From DATLMR01 sp035634255 (GTDB taxonomy: Bacteria > Acidobacteriota > Blastocatellia > UBA7656), in the NCBI GenBank assembly GCA_035634255.1, contig DASQDI010000111.1:1-30520 (forward strand): a stretch of 30,520 bases of DNA, in the 5' to 3' direction. Below the pieces are notes generated by a model, which worked only from the letters and a program-made list of their open reading frames with translations, had not been told where the DNA came from and made no database searches. Made by a program: the position numbers and the translations under genes. Positions 1 to 6,858 of the stretch are shown piece after piece; position 1 is the first letter of the stretch, and every line of letters starts with the position of its first letter.

Positions 1-1
1 G

Positions 2-655
2 GCGCATGACTACCGGTACTTCCCCGAGCCCGTCCTGCCGCCGCTGACGATACCGGAGGCGCGGGTCGAGGAGTTCCGCGCGCGCCTCCCCGAGTTGCCC
101 GAGCCGCGCCGCCGCCGGTTTCTGGAGGAGTACGGCCTCTCGTTCGACGAGGCGGCGCAGCTGACCGACTCGCGCCAGACGGCCGACTACTACGAGGCCG
201 CCGCGCGCGCGAGCGGGAACGCGAAGGCCGCGTCCAACTGGATATTGAACGAGCTGGCGCACGAGCTTAAGAATTCGGGCGACGACATCGGCCGCAGCCC
301 CGTGAGCCCCGAGTCGCTCGGGGAGATGGTCCGGCTCATCGACGCGGGCGACATCAGCGGCAAGATGGCCAAAGACGTTCTCGTGGAGATGTACAGGACC
401 GGGCGCGGCGCTCGGGAGGTCGTGAAAGAGAAGGGCGGCGGCCAGGTCTCCGACGAGGGCGAGATCCGCGCGCTAGTCGGTCAGGCCATCGCGGCCAACC
501 CCAAACAGGTTGAGAGCTACAGGGCCGGAAAGACGGGCCTGTTCGGCTTCTTCGTCGGGCAGGTAATGAAGCTGAGCGGAGGGAGGGCCAACCCTCAGCT
601 CGTTAACGATCTGTTGAAGCAATATCTTGAGGAGCAGGGGGGTAATGAGAGTTAA
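2..655 (+). CDS. gatB: Aspartyl/glutamyl-tRNA amidotransferase subunit B, 3' part (5' end outside window)
   Basis: The frame is open from base 2 and lacks a start, so the gene begins before the window. About 217 residues remain. They open with the family motif DYRYFPEP, which closes the catalytic cradle domain. The rest is the helical middle domain and the C-terminal YqeY-like tail, with motifs such as NWILNE, GKMAKDVL and a NPKQVESYRAGK stretch near the end. GatB carries the kinase/transamidase half of GatCAB, which converts Glu-tRNA(Gln) and/or Asp-tRNA(Asn) to the cognate amidated tRNA in the cytoplasm. The last 11 bases overlap the start of the cyclophilin gene, which suggests translational coupling. 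No gatA or gatC is visible. Identification is confident from several conserved motifs. Confidence 0.95.
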   Translation, partial: AHDYRYFPEPVLPPLTIPEARVEEFRARLPELPEPRRRRFLEEYGLSFDEAAQLTDSRQTADYYEAAARASGNAKAASNWILNELAHELKNSGDDIGRSPVSPESLGEMVRLIDAGDISGKMAKDVLVEMYRTGRGAREVVKEKGGGQVSDEGEIRALVGQAIAANPKQVESYRAGKTGLFGFFVGQVMKLSGGRANPQLVNDLLKQYLEEQGGNES

Positions 656-1271
656 GTCTTTTCTGGCGATGGCCGCGTGCGCCCTCGCCCTCGCGGCGTC
701 GATCTCTTGCGACAGCGGGGCGTCCGTAACCAATGACGAGCTGGCGGTCATCGAAACCAATTATGGCCGCGTCATCCTCGACTTCTTCCCGCAGGAAGCC
801 CCGAAGCACGTCGCGAGATTCAAGGAGCTCGTGCGCACCGGGTTCTACGACGGGATAAGGCTACACCGGATCGTGAAGAACCAGGGCGGGAAGCCCGTGG
901 CCGTTCAGGGCGGGGACCCGAGCACCCGCAACCCCGACAGGACGACGTGGGGGTCGGGCGAATCGGGCCTGAGCCCGGTCGCGGCCGAGAGGTCCCCGAG
1001 GTTGAAGCACACCCGCGGCATGGTCTCCGCCGCCCGCAAGCCCAACGACCCCGACAGCTTCACGAGCCAGTTCTTCATCCTGTCGGCCGCGGAGCCCGCG
1101 CTCGATAACGAGTACTCGGTCTTCGGCCGCGTGATCGAAGGGATGAACGTCGTCGACACGATAGTCGCCGCGCCGACGTTCCGGGGCACCGAACAGCCCA
1201 TGGACGCCGTGGTGGTAAACAAGACCTACCTGATCTCGAAAGACGATCTCAAAACTCTTGACCGGCCCTGA
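645..1271 (+). CDS. Cyclophilin-type peptidyl-prolyl cis-trans isomerase, exported or lipoprotein
   Basis: This 208-residue protein has an N-terminal hydrophobic signal (about residues 6-24) ending at a cysteine (SISC), so it may be a lipoprotein, although the lipobox is imperfect. The mature part is a cyclophilin domain: IETNYGRVILDFFP at the start, then FYDGIRLHRI, the VQGGDP loop, the GMVSAAR strand, SQFFI and the YSVFGRVIEG segment. Cyclophilins isomerise X-Pro bonds, here probably in the periplasm. The conserved active-site F-H-R pattern is present but slightly diverged (LHRIV in place of FHRVI). The ATG at 645 was preferred over an upstream in-frame ATG at 627 because a purine-rich Shine-Dalgarno (GGAGCAGGGGGG) lies just before it and it opens the signal peptide. 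It overlaps gatB by 11 bases. Confidence 0.9.
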   Translation: MRVKSFLAMAACALALAASISCDSGASVTNDELAVIETNYGRVILDFFPQEAPKHVARFKELVRTGFYDGIRLHRIVKNQGGKPVAVQGGDPSTRNPDRTTWGSGESGLSPVAAERSPRLKHTRGMVSAARKPNDPDSFTSQFFILSAAEPALDNEYSVFGRVIEGMNVVDTIVAAPTFRGTEQPMDAVVVNKTYLISKDDLKTLDRP

Positions 1272-1282
1272 CTCCGGGCCGG
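1262..1282 (+). terminator. Hairpin at the end of the cyclophilin gene, possible terminator without a U-tract
   Basis: A perfect 7-bp stem (CCGGCCC/GGGCCGG, 7-nt loop) overlaps the stop codon of the cyclophilin gene. No run of T follows, so intrinsic termination is uncertain; it could be a 3'-end stabiliser. Confidence 0.35.
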
Positions 1283-1373
1283 AAGCGGCGGAAAACAATT
1301 ATTCTTGACATACGGGGGCTCCTGCCGCACTCTTGTAGCCGCTGTAACTTTTCGACGGAGACGGGGATAAGAA

Positions 1374-1658
1374 TTGCACCTGGCGCGTGTGATAGGCACG
1401 GTGGTCTGCACCGTAAAGAACGATGGGCTCGAAGGGCGGAAGCTTCTCGTCATACAGCCGCTCGACGGCAAGCTGAGAGACCATGGGAGGCCGATGGTGG
1501 CCATCGACTCCGTGGGCTCGGGCAAAGGGGAAGTGGTCTTCTGGTGCAGGGGGAAAGAAGCCTCGTTCCCGTTCGACCCCCGCGAAGTGCCGACCGACTG
1601 CACGATAGTCGGCATCGTCGATTCCGTAAACGTGGAGCAGCCGGGGGCGCGGCGTTGA
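1374..1658 (+). CDS. EutN/CcmL-type bacterial microcompartment pentameric vertex protein (copy 1)
   Basis: This 94-residue protein matches the full length of the BMC-P (EutN/CcmL, Pfam PF03319) family. Visible family features are ARVIGTVVCTVKN at the start, then the LLVIQPLD strand, VAIDSVGSGKGEVV and the C-terminal TIVGIVDSV segment. Such proteins form pentamers that cap the vertices of polyhedral protein shells enclosing enzymes in the cytoplasm. The start is a TTG; the family N-terminus (hydrophobic-ARV) aligns exactly there, and no ATG lies at a sensible position. A second BMC-P gene follows after 16 bases, so the two form an operon. No hexameric shell gene or enzyme gene lies in the window. 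Confidence 0.88.
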   Translation: MHLARVIGTVVCTVKNDGLEGRKLLVIQPLDGKLRDHGRPMVAIDSVGSGKGEVVFWCRGKEASFPFDPREVPTDCTIVGIVDSVNVEQPGARR

Positions 1659-1674
1659 TCGCGGTGATAAGTAG

Positions 1675-1947
1675 ATGATACTTGCGAGAGTTGTGGGCAA
1701 CGTGGTTGCCACCCAGAAAGACGAGCGGTACGAAGGCGGCAGGATCATGGTCGTCCAGCCGATTGAGCCCGACGGGTCGGACGCCGGGGCGGAACTGCTC
1801 GCCCTCGACTCGGTCGACGCGGGGGTCGGCGACACGGTCGTAGTCGTTCGGGAAGGGTGGTCGGCCTCGACCGCCTCGACTGGCAGGCCCGGAGCAGCTA
1901 TCGATTCCGCCATCGTCGGCGTCGTAGATTCGATTCAACTGAAGTGA
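1675..1947 (+). CDS. EutN/CcmL-type bacterial microcompartment pentameric vertex protein (copy 2)
   Basis: This 90-residue BMC-P protein is paralogous to the preceding gene. It begins MILARVVGNVVATQKD, continues with IMVVQPIEPDG and the ALDSVDAGVGDTVVVV strand, and ends with SAIVGVVDSIQLK. This is the complete beta-barrel of the family, including the pentamer-forming N-terminal strand. It starts with ATG after a weak ribosome-binding region (GGTGATAAG). Its stop codon overlaps a GTG start of the next gene by four bases (GTGA), so the three genes are probably one transcript. Two different pentamer paralogues usually signal a shell with more than one kind of vertex, but here the rest of the shell must be encoded elsewhere. 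Confidence 0.9.
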   Translation: MILARVVGNVVATQKDERYEGGRIMVVQPIEPDGSDAGAELLALDSVDAGVGDTVVVVREGWSASTASTGRPGAAIDSAIVGVVDSIQLK

Positions 1948-2279
1948 AAGTGATCGACCCAAACAATACGGACGCCGTCAGGCGCGTGCTAGCGGGCCTG
2001 TTGGAGAAGCTGGAACGCGGCTCGGGAGAAGCCGCGGCGGGCGGCGCGAACAACCTGTTTGTGTTGATGCTCGGGCAGGTCGATTCCGAGCCGAGCGGAT
2101 CGAATGCCCCCGAGCCCCGCAACCCATCCGGGGTCGAAGGCCGCACCCTTACTCACCCCGGTCTTGAAAAGTTCACAGTCGTCGAAGGCCATCAGACGGA
2201 TTCTGCCCCCAGAACATGTTTTATGGAGCCCGGCCGTGCCTGCGTCAACTCCGGCGCGTGCGAGATGCGCGGTTATTGA
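1944..2279 (+). CDS. Small protein coupled to the EutN pair, possible microcompartment cargo or accessory protein
   Basis: This 111-residue protein is not recognised with certainty. It starts at a GTG overlapping the stop of the upstream EutN gene (GTGA). Residues about 8-23 (TDAVRRVLAGLLEKL) form a short amphipathic helix, the kind of segment that acts as an encapsulation peptide in microcompartment cargo. A Gly/Ala-rich and Pro/Ser-rich low-complexity middle follows, then a C-terminal motif with three cysteines (TCFMEPGRAC, then NSGAC) and a final RGY. The cysteines could bind a metal or an iron-sulfur cluster. The link to microcompartments is inferred from the overlap and the helix only. 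The next gene starts 46 bases downstream and is probably separately transcribed. Confidence 0.7.
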   Translation: MKVIDPNNTDAVRRVLAGLLEKLERGSGEAAAGGANNLFVLMLGQVDSEPSGSNAPEPRNPSGVEGRTLTHPGLEKFTVVEGHQTDSAPRTCFMEPGRACVNSGACEMRGY

Positions 2280-2305
2280 CAGAGCGTCCGCGGCGGGGCT
2301 ATGGC
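2276..2305 (+). promoter_or_regulatory. Candidate sigma-70-type promoter for the FHA-GAF-HD-GYP gene
   Basis: A consensus TTGACA (2276-2281) overlaps the end of the preceding gene. After 18 bases comes a weak -10 (TATGGC, 3 of 6). A Shine-Dalgarno (GGGGGAG) and the ATG at 2326 follow. The -35 is good and the -10 is poor. Confidence 0.3.
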
Positions 2306-2325
2306 TCATGTTTTAGGGGGAGTTT

Positions 2326-3891
2326 ATGGGTAAATTGTCTAGGCTTACCTATACGGATTCCTATGGCGAATCCCGCACGCTGAACCTGTCCGGCGGCCCG
2401 GTGAAGATCGGGAGGCTGGGTGACAACGATTTATCATTCGATAATCCCTACATCTCCCGCCATCACGCGGAAGTGATCTTCGACGGCCAGCGGTATTCGA
2501 TCAGAGACCTGGGCAGCACTTCCGGCACCTTCGTCAACGACGAGCCGGTCGAGCAGAGGGCGCTCGACGACGGGGACCTCATCCGGCTAGGGCGGGGGCG
2601 GGGGATTGAGCTCTTCTTCTCCGTCGAAGAATCTATAGAAGAGGCACTCTCTTCCGCGAACGATTCGATCAGCGGCTTCGACCCGGTGCGGGTGCTCGCC
2701 CCGGAAGAGGCGAGGTTCATCAACACGGGCAAGCTGCCGCAGTCCGGCAAGCTCGGCCTCGAAACGGTGGACCGCCTGCGCTCCCTCTACGAGTTCACGA
2801 GCGAGCTGCTCACGGCGAACTCCTTCAAAGACCTGAGCGACAAGCTGGCGGCCTTCCTCAACCGGACTCTGAAGGCCGAGCGGTGCGCCGTGATGATGCG
2901 CAACAAGGTGCGCGACACGTTCGACGTGGCCGCCTTATACCCCACCGACAGCCGCATGAACCCGAGCCGCAGCATAACTAACAAGGTCTTCGGCGAGAAC
3001 GTCGCGATCCTGAGCTTCGACGCCCGGAGCGACGCGCGATTTTCGGCGGGGCACTCGGTGCAGCTTCAGTCGATCCGCTCCGTGATGTGCGTCCCGATAG
3101 GCTCCAAGACCCGCCTGTGGGGGGTCTGCTACGTGGACAACCTGACGGCCTCGCGAGTCTTCTGCGAGGAGGAGCTCGAGTTCCTCGCGGCGGTGGGCAG
3201 GCAGGCGGGGCTCGCGATGGAAAATCTCTACCTCATGGACGAGCAGCGCCGCTCCCTCGAAAGCTTCATCCGGACCCTAGCGGCTTCGCTCGACGCGCGC
3301 GACGACAACACGGCGGGCCACTCGGCGCGGGTCGGCGCGCTCTCGGCCGGGATCGCGCGCACGATGAGCATAGGGCCGAGGGAATCGCGCCTGATATATT
3401 ACGCGGGGCTCCTGCACGACTACGGCAAGATCGGGATTCGCGACGACGTGCTGCTGAAGCCCGCGGGCCTCACGCCCGAAGAGTACGAGCGGGTCAAGGA
3501 GCACCCGCAGCACACGTTCCGGCTCCTGTCGAAGATCCGCTTCCCGGAAGACCTCTCCGAGATTCCTTTCGTCGCTGCGGCCCACCATGAGCGGTGGGAC
3601 GGGACCGGCTACCCGCACGGGCTGAAGGGCGCGGACATCCCCCTCGGGAGCCGGATAGTCGCGGTCGCCGACACCTATGACGCGCTCACGGAAGAGCGCT
3701 GCTATCACTCGGCCTGGGAGCCGGAGCAGGCTTACTCCGAATTGAATCGCTTCTCCGGAGTCTACTTCGACCCCGAAGTGATGGAAGCTTTCACGGATTA
3801 CTTCACGAAGGAAGTGGAGCCGCGCCATCGGCGGCGTCACCCGGCTTTGAGCGCGGAGCATAGGACCGAGACGAGCATCCCGGTGGAATGA
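2326..3891 (+). CDS. FHA-GAF-HD-GYP protein, probable cyclic-di-GMP phosphodiesterase
   Basis: This 521-residue cytoplasmic protein has three domains. Residues about 5-100 are an FHA domain with the phosphothreonine-binding residues in place (IGR at 28-30, SRHH at 44-47, the GSTSGTFVN loop ending at N71). Residues about 155-300 are a GAF domain (VMCVPI, GVCYVDN). Residues about 310-500 are an HD-GYP domain with GHSARV (H332), the metal-binding HD pair H364-D365 with K368, EHP (H393), HHE (420-422), the signature GTGYP (426-430) and D449. HD-GYP proteins hydrolyse c-di-GMP; all catalytic motifs are present, so activity is expected. The FHA domain suggests docking to a phosphorylated partner, plausibly a Ser/Thr kinase target. 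A strong Shine-Dalgarno (GGGGGAG) precedes the ATG. Confidence 0.93.
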   Translation: MGKLSRLTYTDSYGESRTLNLSGGPVKIGRLGDNDLSFDNPYISRHHAEVIFDGQRYSIRDLGSTSGTFVNDEPVEQRALDDGDLIRLGRGRGIELFFSVEESIEEALSSANDSISGFDPVRVLAPEEARFINTGKLPQSGKLGLETVDRLRSLYEFTSELLTANSFKDLSDKLAAFLNRTLKAERCAVMMRNKVRDTFDVAALYPTDSRMNPSRSITNKVFGENVAILSFDARSDARFSAGHSVQLQSIRSVMCVPIGSKTRLWGVCYVDNLTASRVFCEEELEFLAAVGRQAGLAMENLYLMDEQRRSLESFIRTLAASLDARDDNTAGHSARVGALSAGIARTMSIGPRESRLIYYAGLLHDYGKIGIRDDVLLKPAGLTPEEYERVKEHPQHTFRLLSKIRFPEDLSEIPFVAAAHHERWDGTGYPHGLKGADIPLGSRIVAVADTYDALTEERCYHSAWEPEQAYSELNRFSGVYFDPEVMEAFTDYFTKEVEPRHRRRHPALSAEHRTETSIPVE

Positions 3892-3898
3892 GCGTGTG

Positions 3899-4483
3899 TT
3901 ATGAATCACCTCCGTCTAGATCAGGAGGCGCGTGGTCCGGCGTTCCCGCTCTCTGCTTCACGATGGAGTTGATGGTGCGCGCGAGGCCGTCGAGCATGGC
4001 GAGGCCGACCCGGTCCCCGCGGTGAAAGACTGCGTTGAGGACCTGCCCATTATATTTGTACCGAATCGTCAGCATGTAATCGTGCCGTTTCGCGTCCGGG
4101 AGTCTCCCGCCCGGAACGAAGACGGCTAACGGCCCGACCATGAACCGCCATTTCCGCGAGGCCCCCTGCCGCCCGCCTTCTTTAATCGAGCTTGTGTCCG
4201 CCACCCTTGCTTCGATGATCGAATCGGCCTCGATTGTGAACGACCTCGAACCGGGCATGAGCTCGTTGACCATGATGCCGGAGGGGGTGATGGTGAGCCT
4301 GACCGCCATCTGATCGTCGAAGCGTTCGATGCCGTCGACGTAATCCACCTCGGCGCGCGTGGACTCGAAGCTGTTCAGGTTTCCGCGATTTATTATGGGG
4401 ATTCCGCACCAGATGCAGCGCTTCGCCGCCGCCCCATTCGTGCGCCCGCAGCCCTGGCAATTTACGGTGGTCGGAGTGGTCAT
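3899..4483 (-). CDS. Zinc-ribbon protein of unknown function
   Basis: The protein has about 194 residues from the chosen ATG at 4483. Its N-terminus carries two CxxC pairs (C9/C12 and C23/C26), a zinc-ribbon of the kind found at the start of many uncharacterised proteins. The remainder is predicted beta-rich and soluble, with no transmembrane segment, and ends in a Pro/Asp-rich tail. It could be a PH-like or lipid/protein-binding fold, but I cannot assign it. An in-frame start exists 41 codons upstream (4606); I rejected it because it would add a low-complexity basic stretch before the zinc ribbon and run into the divergent gene. No clear Shine-Dalgarno is visible. The gene converges on the HD-GYP gene with a 7-base gap. 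Confidence 0.7.
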   Translation of the reverse strand: MTTPTTVNCQGCGRTNGAAAKRCIWCGIPIINRGNLNSFESTRAEVDYVDGIERFDDQMAVRLTITPSGIMVNELMPGSRSFTIEADSIIEARVADTSSIKEGGRQGASRKWRFMVGPLAVFVPGGRLPDAKRHDYMLTIRYKYNGQVLNAVFHRGDRVGLAMLDGLARTINSIVKQRAGTPDHAPPDLDGGDS

Positions 4484-4582
4484 AAGAGAGAACGCCGGCC
4501 GGCCCAAACCCTTCGAGTTGACCCGATGTCCGCCGCCGGGTAGTCTCTTTCCTCGCAAGATTGAGCGAGCGGGGAGATTATA

Positions 4583-5227
4583 GTGGCCTGGCTCAACAGA
4601 CTTCAACTACCTTTACTGACCCTTGGGTTGATTACGTCGGCCGTACTCCTGCTCAGGTTCGCCATCGACTTCTCCTCGCAGATGCCGATGCTTCTGGCCG
4701 TGCCGTTTTGGCTGCTCGTGCTCGCCGCCCTTCTGGTAGCCGGGGCGAACCTGTCGGGCCGGGCGGGCGGCCGCCACGGCGCATTGCGGGAGCGGGCGCG
4801 CCCATTCTTTCTGAGCGCCATACCGCTCGGATTCATCGCCTCTTCTCTGAGCTGCATGGGGTTGACTATCGGAGGGTGCTCGCCCGGATGCACGGTGATT
4901 AAGCTCGCGGTCATCCCGGCCATGGCGCTCGCCTGTGCCGCCTATTATTTGGGGCGCGGGGAATGGCTGCTCACGATCATACCGGCGCTTTCATTGGCGG
5001 CCCTGGTGCCGCACTGCCTCTGTTACAACGTGGGGAATGGGTGGTGGATCGATAGGCTCGGCGCGAGCCCGATCTGTTACGTCTGGGGGGTCGCGGTCAC
5101 TCTGATCTCGGTCGCGGCCCTGAGGACGGGGGCGCTAATCCTGCCGTCGCTCGCCCTGTGCGCTTCGATCATCGGCGGGTCCCTGGCTTTCTTCGTCAGC
5201 CATCACTTCTTCCATTACCCATGGTGA
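4583..5227 (+). CDS. Polytopic inner-membrane protein with conserved-looking cysteines, unknown function
   Basis: This 214-residue protein has six or seven hydrophobic segments (about residues 7-26, 35-55, 75-95, 104-122, 127-146, 160-180 and 184-206), so it is integral to the inner membrane. Cysteines cluster at segment ends (SLSC, IGGC, SPGC, then PHCLCYN and SPICY), a pattern suggesting disulfides or a metal or heme site on one face. I do not recognise the family. The start is a GTG with a good Shine-Dalgarno (GGGGAG) six bases upstream. It is divergent from the zinc-ribbon gene, sharing a 99-base promoter region, and convergent with the following SLOG-like gene. Confidence 0.7.
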   Translation: MAWLNRLQLPLLTLGLITSAVLLLRFAIDFSSQMPMLLAVPFWLLVLAALLVAGANLSGRAGGRHGALRERARPFFLSAIPLGFIASSLSCMGLTIGGCSPGCTVIKLAVIPAMALACAAYYLGRGEWLLTIIPALSLAALVPHCLCYNVGNGWWIDRLGASPICYVWGVAVTLISVAALRTGALILPSLALCASIIGGSLAFFVSHHFFHYPW

Positions 5228-5231
5228 TGAA

Positions 5232-5247
5232 GCCCCCGGCCGGGGCC
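5232..5247. terminator. GC-rich palindrome between convergent genes, possible bidirectional terminator
   Basis: A self-complementary CCCCGGCCGGGG core lies in the 47-base gap between the convergent membrane-protein and SLOG-like genes. There is no T-run on either side, so the termination role is uncertain. Confidence 0.3.
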
Positions 5248-5274
5248 GGAGGCCGCAACCTTCCGCGGGAAAGA

Positions 5275-5832
5275 TTATGAGAACGATCTCCGGAACAGTT
5301 CCTCTATGGCCCTCCTCCCGTTCTCTTCCAGCAGCCGCGTGCCGGTGCCCGTGAAATGGAGGCAGCCGATCACGGGCAGGTCGTCGCCCGCGCGCCGGGT
5401 CCAGTCGGTGTTGTTCCAGGTGAACCACGCATCCTTGGTCTGGTCGAAGACGTGGAGAGGCTTGTTGCAAAGCTTGGCGAATTCAGCGCCCCATCCCGTG
5501 CCGCCCTTCACGGTCTTGTCGTCGAGCACTTCTCCGATCACATAAATCTCCTGCCCGCTGTTGATCTGATACCAGATGCTTTGAAGGATTTTCCGAAGCA
5601 CGGGGCTCTCGGTGTAGCGCCGGTTCATCAGGCGCGAAACGTACTCAAGGCTGACATCTCCGTTGCGCAGCTCTTCGTGATTCAGGACCCGCAGACCGCG
5701 CGAGCGAACGATCTTGTGCCCCTCGAAAGTGAAATTCACCTCCTCGATCCCGAACTTCTCGGCATTCTCCCCGAAGGCTGCCTCGGCCCCCGGAGCCCCT
5801 CCGCTGAACAAAATACATTCTTCCTTCTTCAT
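5275..5832 (-). CDS. Possible SLOG-type Rossmann nucleotide-binding protein
   Basis: This 185-residue soluble protein begins with a glycine-rich loop after the first strand (LFSGGAPGAE, residues 8-17). It carries a second glycine motif in the middle (KGGTGWGAEFAK), followed by a strand and aromatic-rich residues (PLHVFDQTKDAWF). Two glycine loops with an acidic residue after the second resemble the SLOG superfamily (YpsA, LOG and DprA relatives) that binds nucleotides or nucleotide-derived ligands. The assignment is by pattern, not a firm family match. The start at 5832 has a good Shine-Dalgarno (AAAGGAAAAAAG). The gene is monocistronic, with a 455-base upstream gap to the sigma factor. Confidence 0.7.
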   Translation of the reverse strand: MKKEECILFSGGAPGAEAAFGENAEKFGIEEVNFTFEGHKIVRSRGLRVLNHEELRNGDVSLEYVSRLMNRRYTESPVLRKILQSIWYQINSGQEIYVIGEVLDDKTVKGGTGWGAEFAKLCNKPLHVFDQTKDAWFTWNNTDWTRRAGDDLPVIGCLHFTGTGTRLLEENGRRAIEELFRRSFS

Positions 5833-6287
5833 CTTTTTTCCTTTCTTTCAAAGCCCTACATCCACTTGTGTCACTGCCCATTTTATGCGCGCTAATCAAA
5901 CTAAAAAATCTACCATGCCATGCGCCCGGAGGCTATTTAAAAGGAGGCCCTTCGCGCAGACCCGTCGCCGGCGTGCCTGCCCAATCGATCTGTCGGGCGC
6001 TGGATGGCGCCAATGAAAGAGGCTGGCTCTGACTTCCGATTGCGGCGTGAATGGGAGGGGCGCGAATTACATTTAATGCTGTTTCCTGTTGCGCCGGGCT
6101 GCCCTCAAGCCCGCCTTATTTGCTCAAGGTAAAAAAATGGGCAAGCCTTCTGGAAGGTGCTTCGCCGTTGCAAGTTGAGTTTGGATACTGTATAAACGCG
6201 CTGATGCGTGAGAAAAGCGCGGCATCCTGACAGACACCTGAACCGCACCATCTTAAGTCCTGACTCGGCATCCAAGGGAGGGGTATC
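5833..6287. other. Divergent intergenic region between the SLOG-like gene and the sigma-factor operon
   Basis: This is 455 bases without a convincing ORF. The left side is AT-rich and carries the ribosome-binding site of the leftward gene. The right side holds a good sigma-70-type promoter for the rightward operon (6168-6196) and a leader of about 85 bases. No structured RNA was recognised. Confidence 0.6.
6168..6196 (+). promoter_or_regulatory. Promoter candidate for the sigma factor-kinase operon
   Basis: TTGCAA (6168-6173, 4 of 6 to the -35 consensus), a 17-base spacer and TATAAA (6191-6196, 5 of 6 to the -10). It lies 92 bases before the sigma-factor ATG. Optimal spacing makes it the best housekeeping promoter in this gap. 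Confidence 0.55.
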
Positions 6288-6854
6288 ATGTCACCCTCAC
6301 CGCAGGAAGTAACCCAGCTGCTCATCGACTGGCGCAACGGCGACCGGGACGCCCTGGATAAGCTGATGCCAATCGTATACGAAGAGCTGCGTCGTCTGGC
6401 TCATCGGTACATGAGCAGAGAGCGTCCGGACCACACGCTTCAGACTTCGGCCCTTGTTAACGAAGCATACCTGCGACTGGCGAATCAAAAAAATGTGGAA
6501 TGGCAGAACCGCGCACACTTTTTCGCCATCGCCGCCAACGTTATGCGCCGCCTACTGGTCAATCACGCCCGCAGCCGCGGCTACGCAAAGCGCGGCGGAG
6601 GGGCCCGCCAGGTGACCCTGGACGAACAGGCTCTGATGTCGCGGGAGCGTGACGCGGAGCTGGTAGCGCTGGACGAAGCGTTGGGCAGGCTCACGGCCAT
6701 CGACCCGCGAAAGGGCCAGATAGTGGAACTGCGGTATTTCGGCGGGCTGAGCGTGGAGGAAGTAGCGGAAGTCCTTGGCATATCAGACATCACCGTCAAG
6801 CGGGAGTGGGGCAAGGCGAAGGCCTGGCTGTATCGTGAGCTTAGCCAGGGGTAG
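6288..6854 (+). CDS. ECF-like RNA polymerase sigma factor (Sig-70_X6 / TIGR02999 type)
   Basis: This 188-residue protein contains sigma region 2 (EELRRLAHRYMSRERPDHTL, then VNEAYLRL and HFFAIAANVMRRLLVNHAR) and region 4 with the helix-turn-helix (LSVEEVAEVLGISDITVKREW). The HTLQTSALVNEAYLRL-type region 2 is typical of the ECF-like group common in Acidobacteria and Planctomycetes, which usually lies next to a Ser/Thr kinase, as it does here. A strong Shine-Dalgarno (GGGAGGGG) precedes the ATG. Its stop codon is four bases before the kinase start, so the two are co-transcribed. It presumably directs transcription of a dedicated regulon under control of the kinase protein; no anti-sigma gene is present. 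Confidence 0.93.
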   Translation: MSPSPQEVTQLLIDWRNGDRDALDKLMPIVYEELRRLAHRYMSRERPDHTLQTSALVNEAYLRLANQKNVEWQNRAHFFAIAANVMRRLLVNHARSRGYAKRGGGARQVTLDEQALMSRERDAELVALDEALGRLTAIDPRKGQIVELRYFGGLSVEEVAEVLGISDITVKREWGKAKAWLYRELSQG

Positions 6855-6858
6855 AGTT

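Noticed and set aside
1305..1340. Perfect TTGACA before the microcompartment pair as a promoter.
   Set aside because: No acceptable -10 hexamer at 16-18 bases (CACTCT or similar); kept out of the feature list.
1374..2279. A full bacterial microcompartment operon.
   Set aside because: Only pentamer genes and one small protein are seen; no hexamer, trimer or signature enzyme in the window.
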